Part shown: positions 1-11,396 of the stretch, one piece after another | Layout: every line of letters starts with the position of its first letter | Position numbering within the stretch: position 1 is the first letter of the stretch | From: Plasmopara viticola | Taxonomy: Eukaryota; Oomycota; Peronosporomycetes; Peronosporales; Peronosporaceae | DNA: 64,000 bases | Reading direction: 5' to 3' | Assembly (NCBI GenBank): GCA_001695595.3 | Contig: MBPM02000063.1 | Coordinates: 310,001 to 374,000 of the forward strand | The notes under the pieces: model-generated | What the model saw: the letters and a program-made list of their open reading frames with translations, nothing else | Told to the model about the DNA's origin: nothing | The model's database searches: none | Made by a program: the position numbers and the translations under genes

Positions 1-105
1 CTTAAACCCGCTCCTCCAAGTAGTCATCAACTGATTGCAAATACCGGTACTTACCGATATGTAGTCGCTGGTCGAGGCGTTTCTTCGCCAGCATATTCGA
101 CAACA
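1..105 (-). repeat. LTR1 fragment (copia LTR, 5' end of the LTR)
   Basis: This is the first ~105 bases of a copia LTR in minus orientation, ending at the rc of the LTR terminus (TGTTGTCGAA). It matches the other LTR1 copies, for example 783-1025 and 11099-11396. It is cut by the window edge. The next 80 bases (106-185) are unassigned and look like scrambled LTR or gag leader. Confidence 0.75.
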
Positions 106-185
106 TAATCAACACAAGTGCCCTCTTCGCTTCGGTTGCCTCACCTCCGTCTCCTCCTACCCAGTGCTCAAAGTGACCTTCCATC

Positions 186-671
186 AGACGCTATTCAGAT
201 ATAGATTGGGCAGGCGATTTGGAAAATCGAAGTAACACAAGCGGCTATGCGTTCATGATGACTGGAGGTTGCGTCAGCTGGAGAAGCAAGAAACAACGGA
301 CAGTGGCACTTTCTTCGACAGAAGCAGAATACATGACTTTGACGGAAGCAGTTCAAGAGGCGACTACATTGAAAACTTTCTTGTGCGAGCTTGGTGAAAG
401 ATCAAGTAGTCAAGCGGTCAAGATCTACGAGGATAATTGAGGTTCCATCGCTTTGGCTAAGAATCCAGAATTTTACAAGCGCACCTAGCATATCGACATT
501 CAGTACGACTTCGTGCGCAACAAAGTATAAGACGGTCAGGTTATGCTGCAGTATTGTCCGACGCACGACATCCTAGCTGACATCATGACCAAGTCAATTA
601 CTGCTGTCCAATTTCGAAACCTTCGGAACAAATTGGGCCTCAAGTCTCCAAGCGCTGACGAGTCGAGGGAG
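186..671 (+). pseudogene. Copia RNase H fragment (RE-1)
   Basis: This is the C-terminal RNase H domain of a Ty1/copia polyprotein. It shows the usual order: an aspartate-tryptophan start (DIDWAGD), the TSGYAFMMTGG stretch, SWRSKKQRTVALSSTEAEYM, and the terminal block ending DIMTKSI. In-frame stops break it near 438 and 487. Everything upstream (reverse transcriptase, integrase, gag) is missing, so it cannot make an active polyprotein. It is followed by a truncated LTR in the same orientation, as expected for the 3' end of an element. The copia assignment is firm. The parent copy is unknown. Confidence 0.85.
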
Positions 672-782
672 TGTTGAGGATACGACTGTTGTCGAAAATG
701 CTGGCGAAGAAACGCCTCGACCAGCGACTACATATCGGTTAGTACCGGTATCTGCAATCATTTTATGACAATTGAAATGTTG
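672..782 (+). repeat. Truncated LTR1, 3' LTR of RE-1
   Basis: The sequence begins TGTTG after a purine-rich tract and carries the LTR1 motif GATGCTGGCGAAGAAACGCC. It stops after ~110 bases, where it meets an oppositely oriented LTR1. Confidence 0.75.
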
Positions 783-1025
783 CTTGTTGGCAAAATGCAA
801 AGTGAATACATTTATAAGGTTCTTAGTTTGCAGCTACAGCTACCTATAAGCCAATGATTTATCTAAGCCAATCAGAACGACTAACCATCCGGGCGCAATC
901 ATCTTCCCATCCCAAAACCGATCTTTTGCCCATCTTGAATTCGCTCCTTCAATCAGTCACTGACTGATTGCAGATACCAGTACTTACCGATGTATAGTCG
1001 CTGGTCGAGGCGTTTTTCGACAACA
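783..1025 (-). repeat. LTR1, 3' LTR of RE-2
   Basis: In minus orientation it holds the LTR1 landmarks: an inverted CCAAT box (CCAATCAGA on the plus strand), a TATA-like stretch beside the TTCACTTTGC motif, and the CGACAACA terminus at 1025. RNase H of RE-2 follows directly. Confidence 0.8.
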
Positions 1026-2320
1026 CTCCCACTCGACTCGACAGCCTTTTGTGCTTGAATGCCGAGAATGCTCCAGAGTTTGCAGAATTGCGTAGTTAGA
1101 CAAAGCTTTGTCATGATGTCGGACAGCATTTCTTGAGTCGGACAGTACTCGAGCACTACTTGATTGGCTTCAAACTTTTCGCGCACAAAGTGGTATCAAA
1201 TGTCGATGTGCTTAGTGCGTTTGTGAAACTCCGAAGTCGTGGCCAGCGCGATCAAGCCTTGGTTGGCTTCATAGATCTTGATGGCATCGTCGCTCCTTAT
1301 TTCGCCGAGTTCGCGCAGAAAATTCTTAAGCCACACTGCTTCTTGCGTAGCCTCTAAAAGCTCCATGTATTCGGCTACCGTCGAAGAAAGTGCCACCGTC
1401 CGCTGTTTCTTGCTTCGCCAGCTGATACATCCGCCGTTCAGCTTGAACAAATACCCGCTTGTGCTTCTGCGAGACTCAATGTCTCCATCCCAATCTGCAT
1501 CTAAATAGACCACTACTTAGCGGTGCCATCACGTGTAAATACGAGTCCATATGTTTGTCTTGCTTAAAGATATCGCAGTACGCGCTTGAGAGCATGCCAG
1601 TGTGATGGACAGGGATCAGACGCAAATTGACTGAGAACGCCCACTGCCGCAGCGAGGTCCGGACGCGTCGCCACCATTAAGTACATGATAGCTCCGACAG
1701 AACTCCCGTAAGGCACGTCCTTCATTGTTTTCTCATGTTTGCAGCCGCCTTCGCACATGTTTTTCTTCAACTTAAATCCAGGGTCTTGTGGCGTCCTCAC
1801 AGACTTACTTTCGTGCATGCCAAATTTGATCAATATTGACTTCAGGAAATTTGTTTGCTGCATCGTCACTTGGCCAGTCTTGTGGTCGCTCTTAATCTCA
1901 ATACCGAGAAAGTACTTGAGTTTACCAAGATCTGTCATCTCAATTCGATCGCTCAGCATACGCTTAGTCGACTCGAAAATCTCTTCGTTGCCACTTGCGA
2001 TAATTTGGTCGTCACCTCAAAGAACCACACAAGCCATGTCACCATTACCATTCCGTCTGACATACACGCAATGATCCGAGTCGCACTTGCTAACATGCGA
2101 AGTGACTGTTTTGAGCCGTACAACGATCGCTTAAGCTTGCACACGTAGTCGGGGTGAGCTGCGTCAACGTATCTGTCCGACTGTGCCATATAGATGTCTT
2201 CATCGAGCATGCCATTCAAAAACGCCGTCTTCAGCAAAAGATTATACCTGGCTGCCAAACACAGCACGATCCGAATCGAGGTGAACATGGCCACAGGTGC
2301 AAAAGTTTCCTCATAATTTC
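1026..2320 (-). pseudogene. Copia reverse transcriptase-RNase H fragment (RE-2)
   Basis: Minus-strand 3' half of a copia pol gene. RNase H is read over about 1026-1513 (YLDADWDGD, SWRSKKQRTVALSST, terminal TKHIDI). The RT connection domain is read over 1564-1959 (MTDLGKLKYFLGIEI, VRTPQDPGFKL, TRPDLAAAVGVLSQF). An RT N-terminal part with FTSIRI and LNGMLDEDIYM lies at 1953-2294. Frameshifts separate these pieces, so it is broken. Integrase and gag are absent: at 2320 the element is cut exactly where the plus-strand 5' LTR of RE-3 begins. Its own 3' LTR is at 783-1025. Confidence 0.85.
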
Positions 2321-2592
2321 TGTCGAAGATGCTGGCGAAGAAACGCCTCGACCAATGACTGCATATCCGTAAGTACCGGTAACTGCAATCAGTTGATGAC
2401 TGCTTGAAGGAGCGGGTTCAAGGTGGGCAAAGATCGACTTTGGGATAGGAAGATGATTGCGCCCGGATGGTAAGTCGTTCTGATTGGCTTAAATAGATCA
2501 TTGGCTTAGAGGCAGCATGTAGTTGCGAACTAAGGACCTATTTAATAGATTCACTTGCATTTTACCAACTAATGCACACCTGACCTTCTTTA
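2321..2592 (+). repeat. LTR1, 5' LTR of RE-3
   Basis: Full-length LTR1 of 272 bp. It has the inverted CCAAT box (GATTGGCTTA), a degraded TATA region upstream of TTCACTTGCA, and a terminus immediately followed by the primer-binding site. The first two terminal bases look lost (TGTCGAAG instead of TGTTGTCGAAG). Confidence 0.85.
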
Positions 2593-2604
2593 GGTTACGA
2601 GCCC
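2593..2604 (+). other. Primer-binding site of RE-3 (half-tRNA-Met type)
   Basis: GGTTACGAGCCC directly abuts the LTR. The less mutated copy at 32771-32782 reads GGTTATGAGCCC, complementary to the anticodon arm of an initiator-like tRNA-Met rather than to a tRNA 3' end. Confidence 0.6.
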
Positions 2605-3877
2605 AAGCTCCGTCGTCCTAAATTCCGACACCGTCTTCGCCCTTTCCATTGACGCCTCCGCCACCAACCGCATTTACAAATTCGATGGAACGAACTTTCA
2701 CACGTGGAAGCTTAAGATGCAGATGGTGCTGGAGTAGCGTGACTTGTAGGAAGTGATGAGCGGGGAGATTAAGCTGGAGCACCTGACTACTGCGCTGGAC
2801 CAGAACACATTCAAGTGCAAGTCGAGGAAGGCGCTCGCGATCATCTGTCTTGCGATGGAAGACTCGTTGCTGCCATTGGTTCGTTTGGTGAGTGGGGCAC
2901 ACGATGCATGGTCGCGGCTTGAAGGACACTTCGAGAAGGAGAGCCTTGCAATAAGCTTTTTCTTCGTCGTCGCTTCATCAAGGTCAAGATGGATGAAGGA
3001 GAAGATGTGCTCGCGCATATTAACAAGGTTAAGACGCTGGCGGAGTAGCTCGATGCTGTGGGTGCTCCGATGAGCGAGGACGACCTGGTGACTCCGCTTT
3101 TGGCAAGTCTAAGCAAGTCATACGCGTTTCCTATCACGGCACTCGAGTCATGAGCCGACTCTAAATCGGGGGAGCTCGTCACGTCTCGGCTGCTACACAA
3201 AGACATAAAGCGCAAAGAGCAAAGTGGCGGCGTCGATGGAGCCGTGCACGGCCAAGGTCAAGCATTTGCGATGACAGACAATAGACGACGCAAAGGCCGA
3301 CAGGCGTCAGTAAAGGCTAGCAGTACTTGTCACTATTGTGGAGAGCATGGGCATTGGATGACCAAGTGCCCGGCTCGAATTCGTGACAATGCGCAGCGAC
3401 AGCGACCGCAGCGTGCTAGTGTCGCGCAGACCAATGATGATGACTCTGGCGACTATCTTTTCTCGGTTGGTGAAGCTGCCTATTCCACCAAGTCGAGCTG
3501 TGTGTGGCTCGTTGACTAGGGTGCCACTCAACACATGACATACTCGAAGGAGTACATGAAAAACTACAAGAGAATCGACCCAGTGGATGTGCATCTCGCG
3601 GATGATGGCGTAGGTAAGCTTTGGGAACGGATGACATTGTTATGTCGATGTTTACGCCTCGCGGAATGAAAAAAGGTGTTCTTACGACGGTTTGTCACAT
3701 TCCAAAACTTTCGCGCAATTTACTTTCCGTTGGACGCTTCACAAAGGATGTTGGTCCAGTTACGTTAGAGCACGACGGCTGCTTCGCTGAAGCGAAAGGT
3801 CTTCGCTGAAGGTTGGGCGCTCTTGAAGGAAAGGGGCTATTCAAACTCTGCATGAAGCCGATTATTGCTGACGAGGC
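2605..3877 (+). pseudogene. Copia gag-protease-GAG-pre-integrase, 5' part of RE-3
   Basis: Plus-strand 5' half of a copia polyprotein. Gag (about 2640-3480) has the UBN2-like core with SRLEGHFEKE and a CCHC zinc knuckle at 3328-3369 (CHYCGEHGHWMTKC). Protease is seen from the active-site block, where DSG is broken to D-stop-G at 3517-3519. The GAG-pre-integrase start (IPKLSRNLLSVGRF) lies in 3621-3809. Stops occur at several places, including TAG at 2736 and 3046-3048, so it is inactive. RE-4 is inserted at 3877/8676. The same element resumes at 8681 in register. Confidence 0.85.
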
Positions 3878-4236
3878 TGTTGGAAGGGTGAGCAAAGCAA
3901 AGGCAAAGAGTTGGGGCGTGTAGTGAAGAGGCTGCGCAAGAAAACACCGAGCGGATACACTTGTGAGGATTAAAGAAGATTTCAAAGTGAGTGTATTCTT
4001 ATGATCCTTAGTTTGCAGATACTTTGCTAATTCTAAGCCATTTATTCATCTAAGCCAATCAGAAGGACTTACCATCCGGACGAGAGATCTTCCCATCCGG
4101 GCGCAATCATCTTGAGTGCGCCTGTCCATGTCTTTCCATGACGTCATCGTTGTTTGTCTGAGCCGTCGTACAGTCGCTCGTATTGGACAGTCTTGGAGAA
4201 CGGAATAAAACCGAGGGAAACCACTTACCTCCGATA
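3878..4236 (-). repeat. LTR2, 3' LTR of RE-4
   Basis: A 359-bp LTR with TG...(C/T)A ends matching 8336-8675. It contains a CRE-like palindrome TGACGTCA at 4139-4146 and an inverted CCAAT box. It shares its 3' half with LTR1, but its U3 is distinct. Confidence 0.88.
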
Positions 4237-5700
4237 CCCCCCCTCAATACGAGCACGCGTAAATTCCAAGAGCCCTCATAAGATCAGCATGACGTGGTCC
4301 TGGAAGTGCCTTGGTCATGGTGTCTACCAGCATTGCCGAGGTCTCGCAATATTCAAGCTTGACTTCACCTCGCTTTACTTCGTCACGGATGTGATGATAC
4401 TTGATATCAATGTGCTTGGCTCGACCATACATGACCGGATTCTTCGTCATCTTGATAGATGATTCACTATCTTCAAATATCTTTAGTTCTGGTTTATCAT
4501 CTTGATACATGACTGATTATCTTCAAATATCTTTAGTTCTGGTTTATCCTTACCAGCTTCACCTAAAATTTCACAAAAAAGACGATTCATCCACTTGCCT
4601 TCTTGTATCGCCAAGCTGAGTGCGATATATTCAGCTTTTCTGGTCGACAGTGAAACGCTTGATTGGTTTTTTGCTTCCCCGACTCACAGGTGCTCCCATC
4701 AACATAAGTGCATAGCCAGAAGTTGACTTACGGTCCGCGTGATCGCCAGCCCAGTCTGCATCCGAATATCCACGGAGATTTTCTTGATCACTGACCTTGA
4801 TGCCGTGCGACTTGCCTCCTTGGAGGAAGCGAAAAATCCTCTATATTGCAACCCAGTGTTCAGCTTGTGGGTTCTCCATAGCAAAAGCAATGTCTGGACG
4901 GGTTACAGTTGTTAAATGCACCAATGCACCCACGGCTTTACGATATGGAATATCGGTTTTTGTTTTTGCAGCGCTTGGTCCGAGTCGTATACTCAAGTCG
5001 ATCGTACTTATTACTGCCTTGCAGTCACTCATGCCGAATTGCTTGAGAGTGTCGTCGACATAGCGTCTCTGGCAAAGTGTGATACTGCCGTCGGCGTTAT
5101 CCACAAGTTCGATACCCAGACAAAAGCACATTTTTCACTGTCCGTCATCTTAAAGCGTGACTTGAGACTGTCTTTGATTTGCGCAACAAGCTCAGCCGAG
5201 CGGCCACGTGATGAGTACATCGTCCACATAAACTAGTAGTAATATACAATGGCCGTCGACATTCGAAATATAGAGGCACGGGTCGAAAGCTGATACACAA
5301 AAATTAATAAAGCATACAAACTCATCAAAGGTCTCGTTTTAAACTCGTGATGCTTGTTTAAGTCCGTAAATCGATTTCAACATTTCCAAGCAATCGAAAT
5401 TGCTTTCAAGTTCCACTCTTTCTGGTAGAACGCAATTAACGACTTTTTTCCTGACACCGTCGAGGAATGCCGTAACAACATGAAGCTGGTCAAGGGGCCA
5501 TCCACAATACTTTGTAAAGCTGATCACCATACGCAGTGTGACGTACTTGACCACGGGCGAAATCATCTCCGTGTAGTCAATGCCTTATTGCTTTTGAACC
5601 CTTTTGTGACGAGACGCGCCTAGTATTTTTCGATTGATCCGTCGGCTTCGCGATCTTGAAAATTCATTGGGTTCCAATAGCATGTTGTCCTACTGGGAGT
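4237..5700 (-). pseudogene. RE-4 reverse transcriptase and RNase H
   Basis: Minus-strand 3' part of the RE-4 pol gene. RNase H ends in the TKHIDIKYHHIRDEVKRGEV block (4244-4510). RT includes the YVDD catalytic box near 5205-5235, the CFCLGIELV block, and TTVTRPDIAFAM (4841-5131). An N-terminal RT piece with TAFLDGVRKK and IYGLKQASRV lies at 5339-5566. The pieces lie in different frames and contain stops, so the polyprotein is broken. A short direct duplication is visible at 4455-4545, where the GATTATCTTCAAATATC-type segment is repeated. The domain content is characteristic of Ty1/copia. Confidence 0.82.
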
Positions 5701-6393
5701 TTGGCCGCTCGAAATACATCGCAAATTCGCATAGAATCCCGTTTTGCACCCACCGCTTTTCGCCAATGTACTTGATCTAGTCCGCTAACTGCATCTTAAT
5801 TACTTGATGGTTCAGAAAGGTCAGTAGCTTTGACTGCATTGGCGCTTGCAAGCCAAAAATCGAGTGGCACCGAATGATCATTTGCCTCGCTATTTTTTTC
5901 TTCAAATACCTGAATACTGGTCATGCGTTCGACCGATCTGCGTTTGACTCGCCGCTCGTCAAGACTTTCAGAGGCACTAGCTTCCTCGAGTCCATTCTCG
6001 TGACACTCGTAGCGTGGAAGAGCTGAATCATTCTTTGTGTCACATGCGCCTGATCGGTTCTTGCGCTTTCTGGACGACTTGAAATTCATCTGGTACACTT
6101 GATCACTGTCATCGATGGTAAGCGGATCAATATTAATGTCATCGCCATCACTGTCAGAAGCTGGTGGCCACGAAGATGCGAAGCCAAGCCTTGATTCATC
6201 GAGATTTATGTCGCAACTAACAATAATTTGTCCTGCCTCAATGTCAAAGATCCGATAAGCCTTCGATGACTCTTGATAGCCCATAAAGATTCCAGCACGA
6301 GCTTTTGGGTCCCACTTGAGTCGCTTTTTTTTGGTGTGAATGTTCGGCAGCCAAATACACGCAGGTGCTTAACACTTGGCTTGTATTTGTACA
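5701..6393 (-). pseudogene. RE-4 linker between integrase and RT
   Basis: Two overlapping minus-strand pieces carry the region following the integrase core. 6206-6394 has KPSVKHLRVFGCRTF, a well-known copia post-integrase block. 5796-6284 has a hydrophilic, Asp/Ser-rich linker with VSCDINLDES. They need one frameshift to join. No enzyme activity is expected here. Confidence 0.7.
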
Positions 6394-7257
6394 CTATTTA
6401 AAACGGGGTTTTGCTTGTAAGAAAGAAGGCAGTCGCTTCTTGATATAGATTGCTGTCATTGCTGCTTCACCCCAAAAGCACTTGTCAAGTCTCGCATAGT
6501 GCAGTAAAGCGCGGCCAATAATAACTATAGTCCTGATGGCCCGCTCAGCTGTACCATTTGTTTGATGCGCGTATGGAACCGTGCCTTGCCGCTCGATACC
6601 TTGATCGTCATAGAAGATCTTGAGCGAATTTGTTGCAAATTCTCGCGCTTTATCATGTCTAAAAAACTTGACTTGCTTGCCGAATTGCATTTTATCCTTG
6701 AGAATGTAGCTTGTGAGACATATTTTGGACTCAGATTTGGCATCTAAGCAAAAGCCCTTCATGCATCCGCTGGCTTCGTCGACAATAAGGAGCGAGTACC
6801 TGCTTCCACCCAAAGAGTCTTGTTCCATGAGACCGCATATGTCAAAGTTGAGAAGTTTAAAAGTATCATATTGACGCTTGTCATGAGAGCTAGGGAATGG
6901 TTTTTGAACCGTTTTCTCTAACTGACATCCTCGACACATGCCTTTATCACTTGAACCAAGTGGCACTCTTGCGTCCTTGATCATTCCGCCATTGACCATC
7001 CTGATAAGCACGTCAGTTGGAGCGTGACCCATTCTTACATGCAGATTGGTGTTTCGTCCTCGCACCGCCGAATTTGCTGAATATTGGGAAGTACGAGGCC
7101 AGTAGAGACCGTCGACGAGGTCTGCTGTAGCCACAACCTGATGCGAGACCTTGCACGCAATGTCTATGCGTGGGCCATCAAACACCACCTGAATCTTGCC
7201 ACTCTTGTTGATATGTGGCACCGAAAGCAGATTCTTGTTCATCGCTGGCACGAGCAA
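6394..7257 (-). pseudogene. RE-4 GAG-pre-integrase and integrase core
   Basis: A 287-codon open stretch. It starts with the GAG-pre-integrase zinc-binding HHCC region ([10 protein letters not shown] ... CRGCQLEK) and continues through the integrase core. Catalytic residues visible are the first Asp (LLNFDICG), the second in RHDKAREF (where DNGREF is usual, so the Asn is replaced by Lys), and the Glu in [10 protein letters not shown]. The spacing agrees with a DDE integrase. The stretch is long and uninterrupted, but it is isolated from the gag and RT frames by shifts. It inserts cDNA into the genome in active copies. Here it is part of a damaged element. Confidence 0.82.
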
Positions 7258-7397
7258 TACGTCCTTGATTCAATGTCGGATTCAATACCATCGGGCATAA
7301 CTACGCGCTCAATGATGGTCCCGACACCCTAAACTGCAGTCTTGTTTCCGTCAGCGACCGAGATTTCACCAAAGTTGTGCTCATCGAGTCTTGTAAA

Positions 7398-8335
7398 TTA
7401 GTCCTTGTTGTTGCATATATGATGCGTTGCACCACTGTCGATTGCCCACATTTCAGGCATATTTTTCATTGTTGATAGTCCACACTTTAGCAAAAAAGTG
7501 TAAACGCAACACGGTCGTAGTCGGTATTGATCGCTGGGCCGATGGCGAACATTGTTTGCTCCGCGTCCACGAGCTTGGCCGCCGCGTCGATCATTTCGAT
7601 TCTCATCCTTCTGCTTGGTCCAGCACCGCTCTGCCGAGTGCCCCAAAATTTTCCGCAGTATGTGCACTGGCGATATTCCCGCTCTGTGCTAAACGCCTTT
7701 GCCACTCCCTCAGTCTTAATTGTCGTAGTTTTCCCCCCTTGGCGCTTATTGTGCTCATTTGTGAGTACTTTAACCACATCCTGAGTCCTCAACTCTGCAT
7801 TGCTGATCTCCAAGTTGAGCACGACATTTCCGTAGCTTTTGGGTAGACTTCGCAAAAGCCAGATTGCAACATCTTTGTCCTCCATCTTCGCACCGATACT
7901 GGAAAGCTATGCGCTGATATTGAGCACTTCATTGTAGTGACGTAAGACATTACCACCTTCGGCCATCTCCATGCTAAAGAGTTGCCGCTTCAAGTAGATG
8001 CAACCAGCCTTTTGTGATCCGCCGCACAGCGTCTTAATACGCGCCCATGCAACCCACGCTTCCTCGCACTCGTCGACAACGTGGTGATAGTTCGCATCCA
8101 TTTGGAGCAGCATCAATTTAAAAGCAATTTGCTTGTCCTGACATATTCGTCCGAGGCACGAGGGTCAACAAACGTCAGAGTCACCTCGCGGTTGACGACG
8201 TGCCACACAGCCTTGGTAAGGAACATGCCACGCATGTAGCGGCTCCACGTGGCATAGTTATCACCGTTGAATTTGTCGGTGGCGACCTTGGCCGAGACGT
8301 CATGCACCGAGGTCATGGTTGTTGGGCTCATAACC
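7398..8335 (-). pseudogene. RE-4 gag and protease start
   Basis: Gag runs leftward from an AUG inside the primer-binding site (MSPTTMTSVHDVS) and carries the FNGDNYATW motif typical of copia gag. It continues through 7487-7885 and reaches a zinc knuckle that is split by a one-base shift in the AAAATTTT run near 7655: CTYCGK is in one frame and LGHSAERC in another. The protease active site [10 protein letters not shown] follows. Gag differs clearly from that of the LTR1 elements, so RE-4 is a separate family. Confidence 0.8.
8324..8335 (-). other. Primer-binding site of RE-4
   Basis: On the minus strand GGTTATGAGCCC directly follows the LTR end. It is complementary to a tRNA-Met anticodon arm (GGGCTCATAACC) and contains the ATG of gag. 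Confidence 0.65.
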
Positions 8336-8675
8336 TGTTGGAAGCGAGAGCGAAGCGAAGGCAAAGAGTTGGGGCGTGTAGTGAAGAGTCTGCGCGAGGG
8401 AAACCCGAGCGGAGGCACATGTGAGGAAGAAAGAAGATTTCAAAATGAGTGTATTCATAAGGTCCTTAGTTTGCAACTACTTTGCTACATCTAAGTCATT
8501 CATTTATCTAAGCCAATCAGAAGGACTTACCATCCGGGCGCAGTCATCTTGAGTGCGCCTGTCCATGTGTCTTACCATGACGCCATCGTTGTTTGTCTGA
8601 ACCGTCGGACAGCCGCTCGTATTGGACAGCCTTGAAAATCGGAACAAAACCAAGGTAAACCGGTTACCTCCAATA
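8336..8675 (-). repeat. LTR2, 5' LTR of RE-4
   Basis: A 340-bp LTR matching 3878-4236, with TCCAATA at the outer end and TGTTGG at the inner end. The CRE-like site seen in the 3' LTR is mutated here (TGACGCCA, 8579-8586). Confidence 0.88.
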
Positions 8676-11098
8676 GAGGCCAATTTGACCAGCTCGTTGG
8701 GATGCCATGGGGACACCACGTCGTACCTCTGGCATCTTCGGCTAGGTTACATTGGTCACGGTAGTCTTTCAACAATTGTTTCAAAGGCTGTGCAGGTATT
8801 GACCTGAAGTCTATTAACAAGTGGGAGCTGTGCAAAGGGTGCTATCTTGGCAAACAGACGCGGGTAAGCTCCATGAAGTCTTCACCTAATCGGGCAAAGA
8901 AAGTTCTCGAAGTCCTTCACAGCGATGTGTGTGGACCCATGCAAACGGCGACATTCAGTGATAAGCGCTATTTCGCTATTTTTATCGACGAGAAGTCGCA
9001 TTACTGTGCAGATACTTGTTACAAAACAAGTCCGAGGTGACAGACAAGTTTGCTGCTTTCGTTGCGCTGGCCGAAAACCAGACCAACATACGCGTCAATT
9101 TTCTTCGTTGTGATAATGGTGGCGAATACAATTCTGGAGCAATGGCAAAGTTTTGTGCAGAGCGCGGCATTATACAAATGTTTACGTCACCGTACACGCC
9201 ACAACTGAATGGAGTCGCAGAACCCATGAATCGTACACTTGTTGAATTTGGACGGTGCATGCTGGAGCACGCTGGTCTGCTGAAAGCGTATCGGGGTGAA
9301 GCTGTTCTAACTGCCGCGTTTCTTCGCAACCGATGTCCAACATGAACCGTTGATCATGATGCGTCGCCATCTCATCTATGGACTGGCGAGAAGGCTTTGT
9401 TGGCAAATTTAAAGGTATTTGGCTGCCACGCTTACGTCTCAGTTCCTAAATAGAAGCGATCCAAGTTTGATGCTCGTTCGGCTCTGTGCCGTTTTCCCGG
9501 CTATTCAGAACATCAAAAAGCGTACAGGTTTGAGGAATTTGGTAGCGGTCGCGTTCTGATAAGTCGGGACGCAAAATTTATGGAAGACACTTCTGACGAC
9601 GATACACCAGGTACCAAGTTAACAGAAGCTGTATTTGACGAGACCGAAACAGCCGATTTTGACCGCTCGGAAAATGAAAACGCTATGCATGATGAAGACA
9701 TGGAGCCTCAAACCAAGCAGCACTCTCGAGCGCAGCCTTTTGTGGATTTGGATTTTGAGCCCGGTAGCAAACAACACCAGCGGAACCAATCGCTTGTAAA
9801 AGCGGCGAAAGTTCCAACAGCAAAGAGGCCAGCTCGGTATAAATCGCTGTATGAAATGTCTGCATCGGCCCAAGACTTCGAAGCGATTTTTGTTGTGAGT
9901 TCAGTGGGAGAAACACCGACAACTTCAAGTCGGCAATGGAATCCGGCAACGCGGCCAAATGGAAAGAGGCGTGTGATGCTGAAGTGGGTTCTCTTTGCAA
10001 GAACAAGACATGGGATTTGGTACCGCTGCCAAAAGGTCGTCAGGCTATCGGCTGTAGATGGGTCTTTCAGATCAAGAAAAATCAAGCCGGAGAAATTGAG
10101 TGGTTTAAGGCATGACTCGTAGCCAAAGGTTTTCCCCAGAAGTATGGTGTCGACTACGAAGAGACCTTTGCACCAGTGGCCAAGTTTACTTCGATCAGGA
10201 TTCTACTAAGTCTATCGGCCAAGTACAACTTGACGTTGCATCAGATGGACGTCAAGACAGCTTCTCTCAATGGCTTTTTGTACGAGGATATCTACATGAT
10301 GCAGCCTGACGAATACATTGACGATGTCAACTCGAACAACGTTTGCCGACTTAAGCGCTCTCTTTATGGTTTAAAGTAGTCACCGCAAATGTGGAAAAAT
10401 TCATGCTGGAAATGGAGTTTCAGAAGTGTGATGCAGACCATTGCATTTACGTCAAGCACAATGACCATGACTTGATCCTAGTGGCGCTCTACGTTGATGA
10501 CCTGGTGCTCGCAAGTAACAATGACGAGCTGCTGAAGATGACACTCAGCATGCGATTCGAAATGACGGTGCTTGGCTGACTCGAATTCTGTTTGGGCATG
10601 GGGATTGATCAAGAATCTTTGACTTGTAACGTGTCTATTCGTCAAACAAAATTTTCGAGTGACATCTTGAAAAAGTTCGGTATGGAAAACAGTAATTCTG
10701 TCAAGACGCCTCAAGATCCAGAACTCAAGTTGATCAAGGCCATGTGCTAAGGAGGGTGTTGCCATAAAGACAATGGCAAAAGTCCCAAATCCAAAAGCCG
10801 TTGGCTGCCTCATGTATTTGATGGTTGAGACGCGGCCGGACATAGCAGCCGCAGTGGGAGATCTCAGCCTAATTTGCCTCGGATCCATGTAAAACTCACT
10901 GGCAGGCACTCAAAAGGGCCTTCAGATACGTGCAAGAAACAAAGACGTATTGCATTATGTTTCAAGCTTAAGACCAAAAAGGACTTCGAGGCTATCCAGA
11001 TGCGGATTGGGCAGGCGATTTGGAAACCCGACGAAGTACAAGCGGCTAAGCGTTCATGATGAATGGAGGTTGCGTCAGCTGTAGAAGCAAAAAACTAA
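8676..11098 (+). pseudogene. Copia integrase-RT-RNase H, 3' part of RE-3
   Basis: Continuation of RE-3 after the RE-4 insertion. The GAG-pre-integrase histidines (HLRLGYIGH) are near 8740, and the integrase core covers 8900-9345 (DVCGPMQ, CDNGGEYNSG, TPQLNGVAE). The post-integrase linker (9580-10122) is rich in Asp and Glu. RT spans about 10120-10760, with MDVKTASLNG at 10252 and YVDD near 10491. RNase H is started (about 10980-11098) but lost at 11098, where the minus LTR of RE-5 begins. Stops and frameshifts are present (for example 9343, 10102, 10376), so it is inactive. Bases 8763-10762 are repeated in inverse orientation at 15547-17487. Confidence 0.85.
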
Positions 11099-11396
11099 TG
11101 TAAGGTCTAATTGAGCACTAGATGGTAGAATGCAAAGTGTATATGTTTGAAGGTCCTTAGTTTGCAAATACATGCTACCTCTATGCCAATGATTTATCAA
11201 AGCCAATCAGGACGACTTACCATCCGGGCGCAAACATCTTCCCGTCCAAACGCAATCATCTTCCCATCCCAAAACCGGTCTTTTGTCCATCTTGAATTCG
11301 CATCCTTCAAGCAGTCATCAACTGATTGCAGATACCAGTACTTACCGATATATAGTCGCTGGTCGAGGCGTTTCTTTGCCAGCATCTTCGACAACA
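11099..11396 (-). repeat. LTR1, 3' LTR of RE-5
   Basis: A 298-bp LTR1 in minus orientation, starting TGTAAGGTC on the plus strand and ending CGACAACA. It carries the inverted CCAAT and TATA-like elements. Confidence 0.82.

Larger units (their letters stand above)
3878..8675 (-). mobile_element. RE-4: complete copia LTR retrotransposon nested in RE-3
   Basis: A 4,798-bp minus-strand element. It is bounded by LTR2 copies (359 and 340 bp), starts TGTTGGA and ends TCCAATA, and is flanked by the 5-bp direct repeat GAGGC at 3873-3877 and 8676-8680. The interrupted RE-3 reading continues across the gap, as the related copy at 42,940-42,990 shows. Internal order on the minus strand is PBS (8335-8324), gag, protease, integrase, RT, RNase H, and a polypurine tract (seven C on the plus strand next to 4237). 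Several ORFs are frameshifted or stopped. Divergence between the LTRs shows it is not very recent. This is the only clean insertion in the window. Confidence 0.92.
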
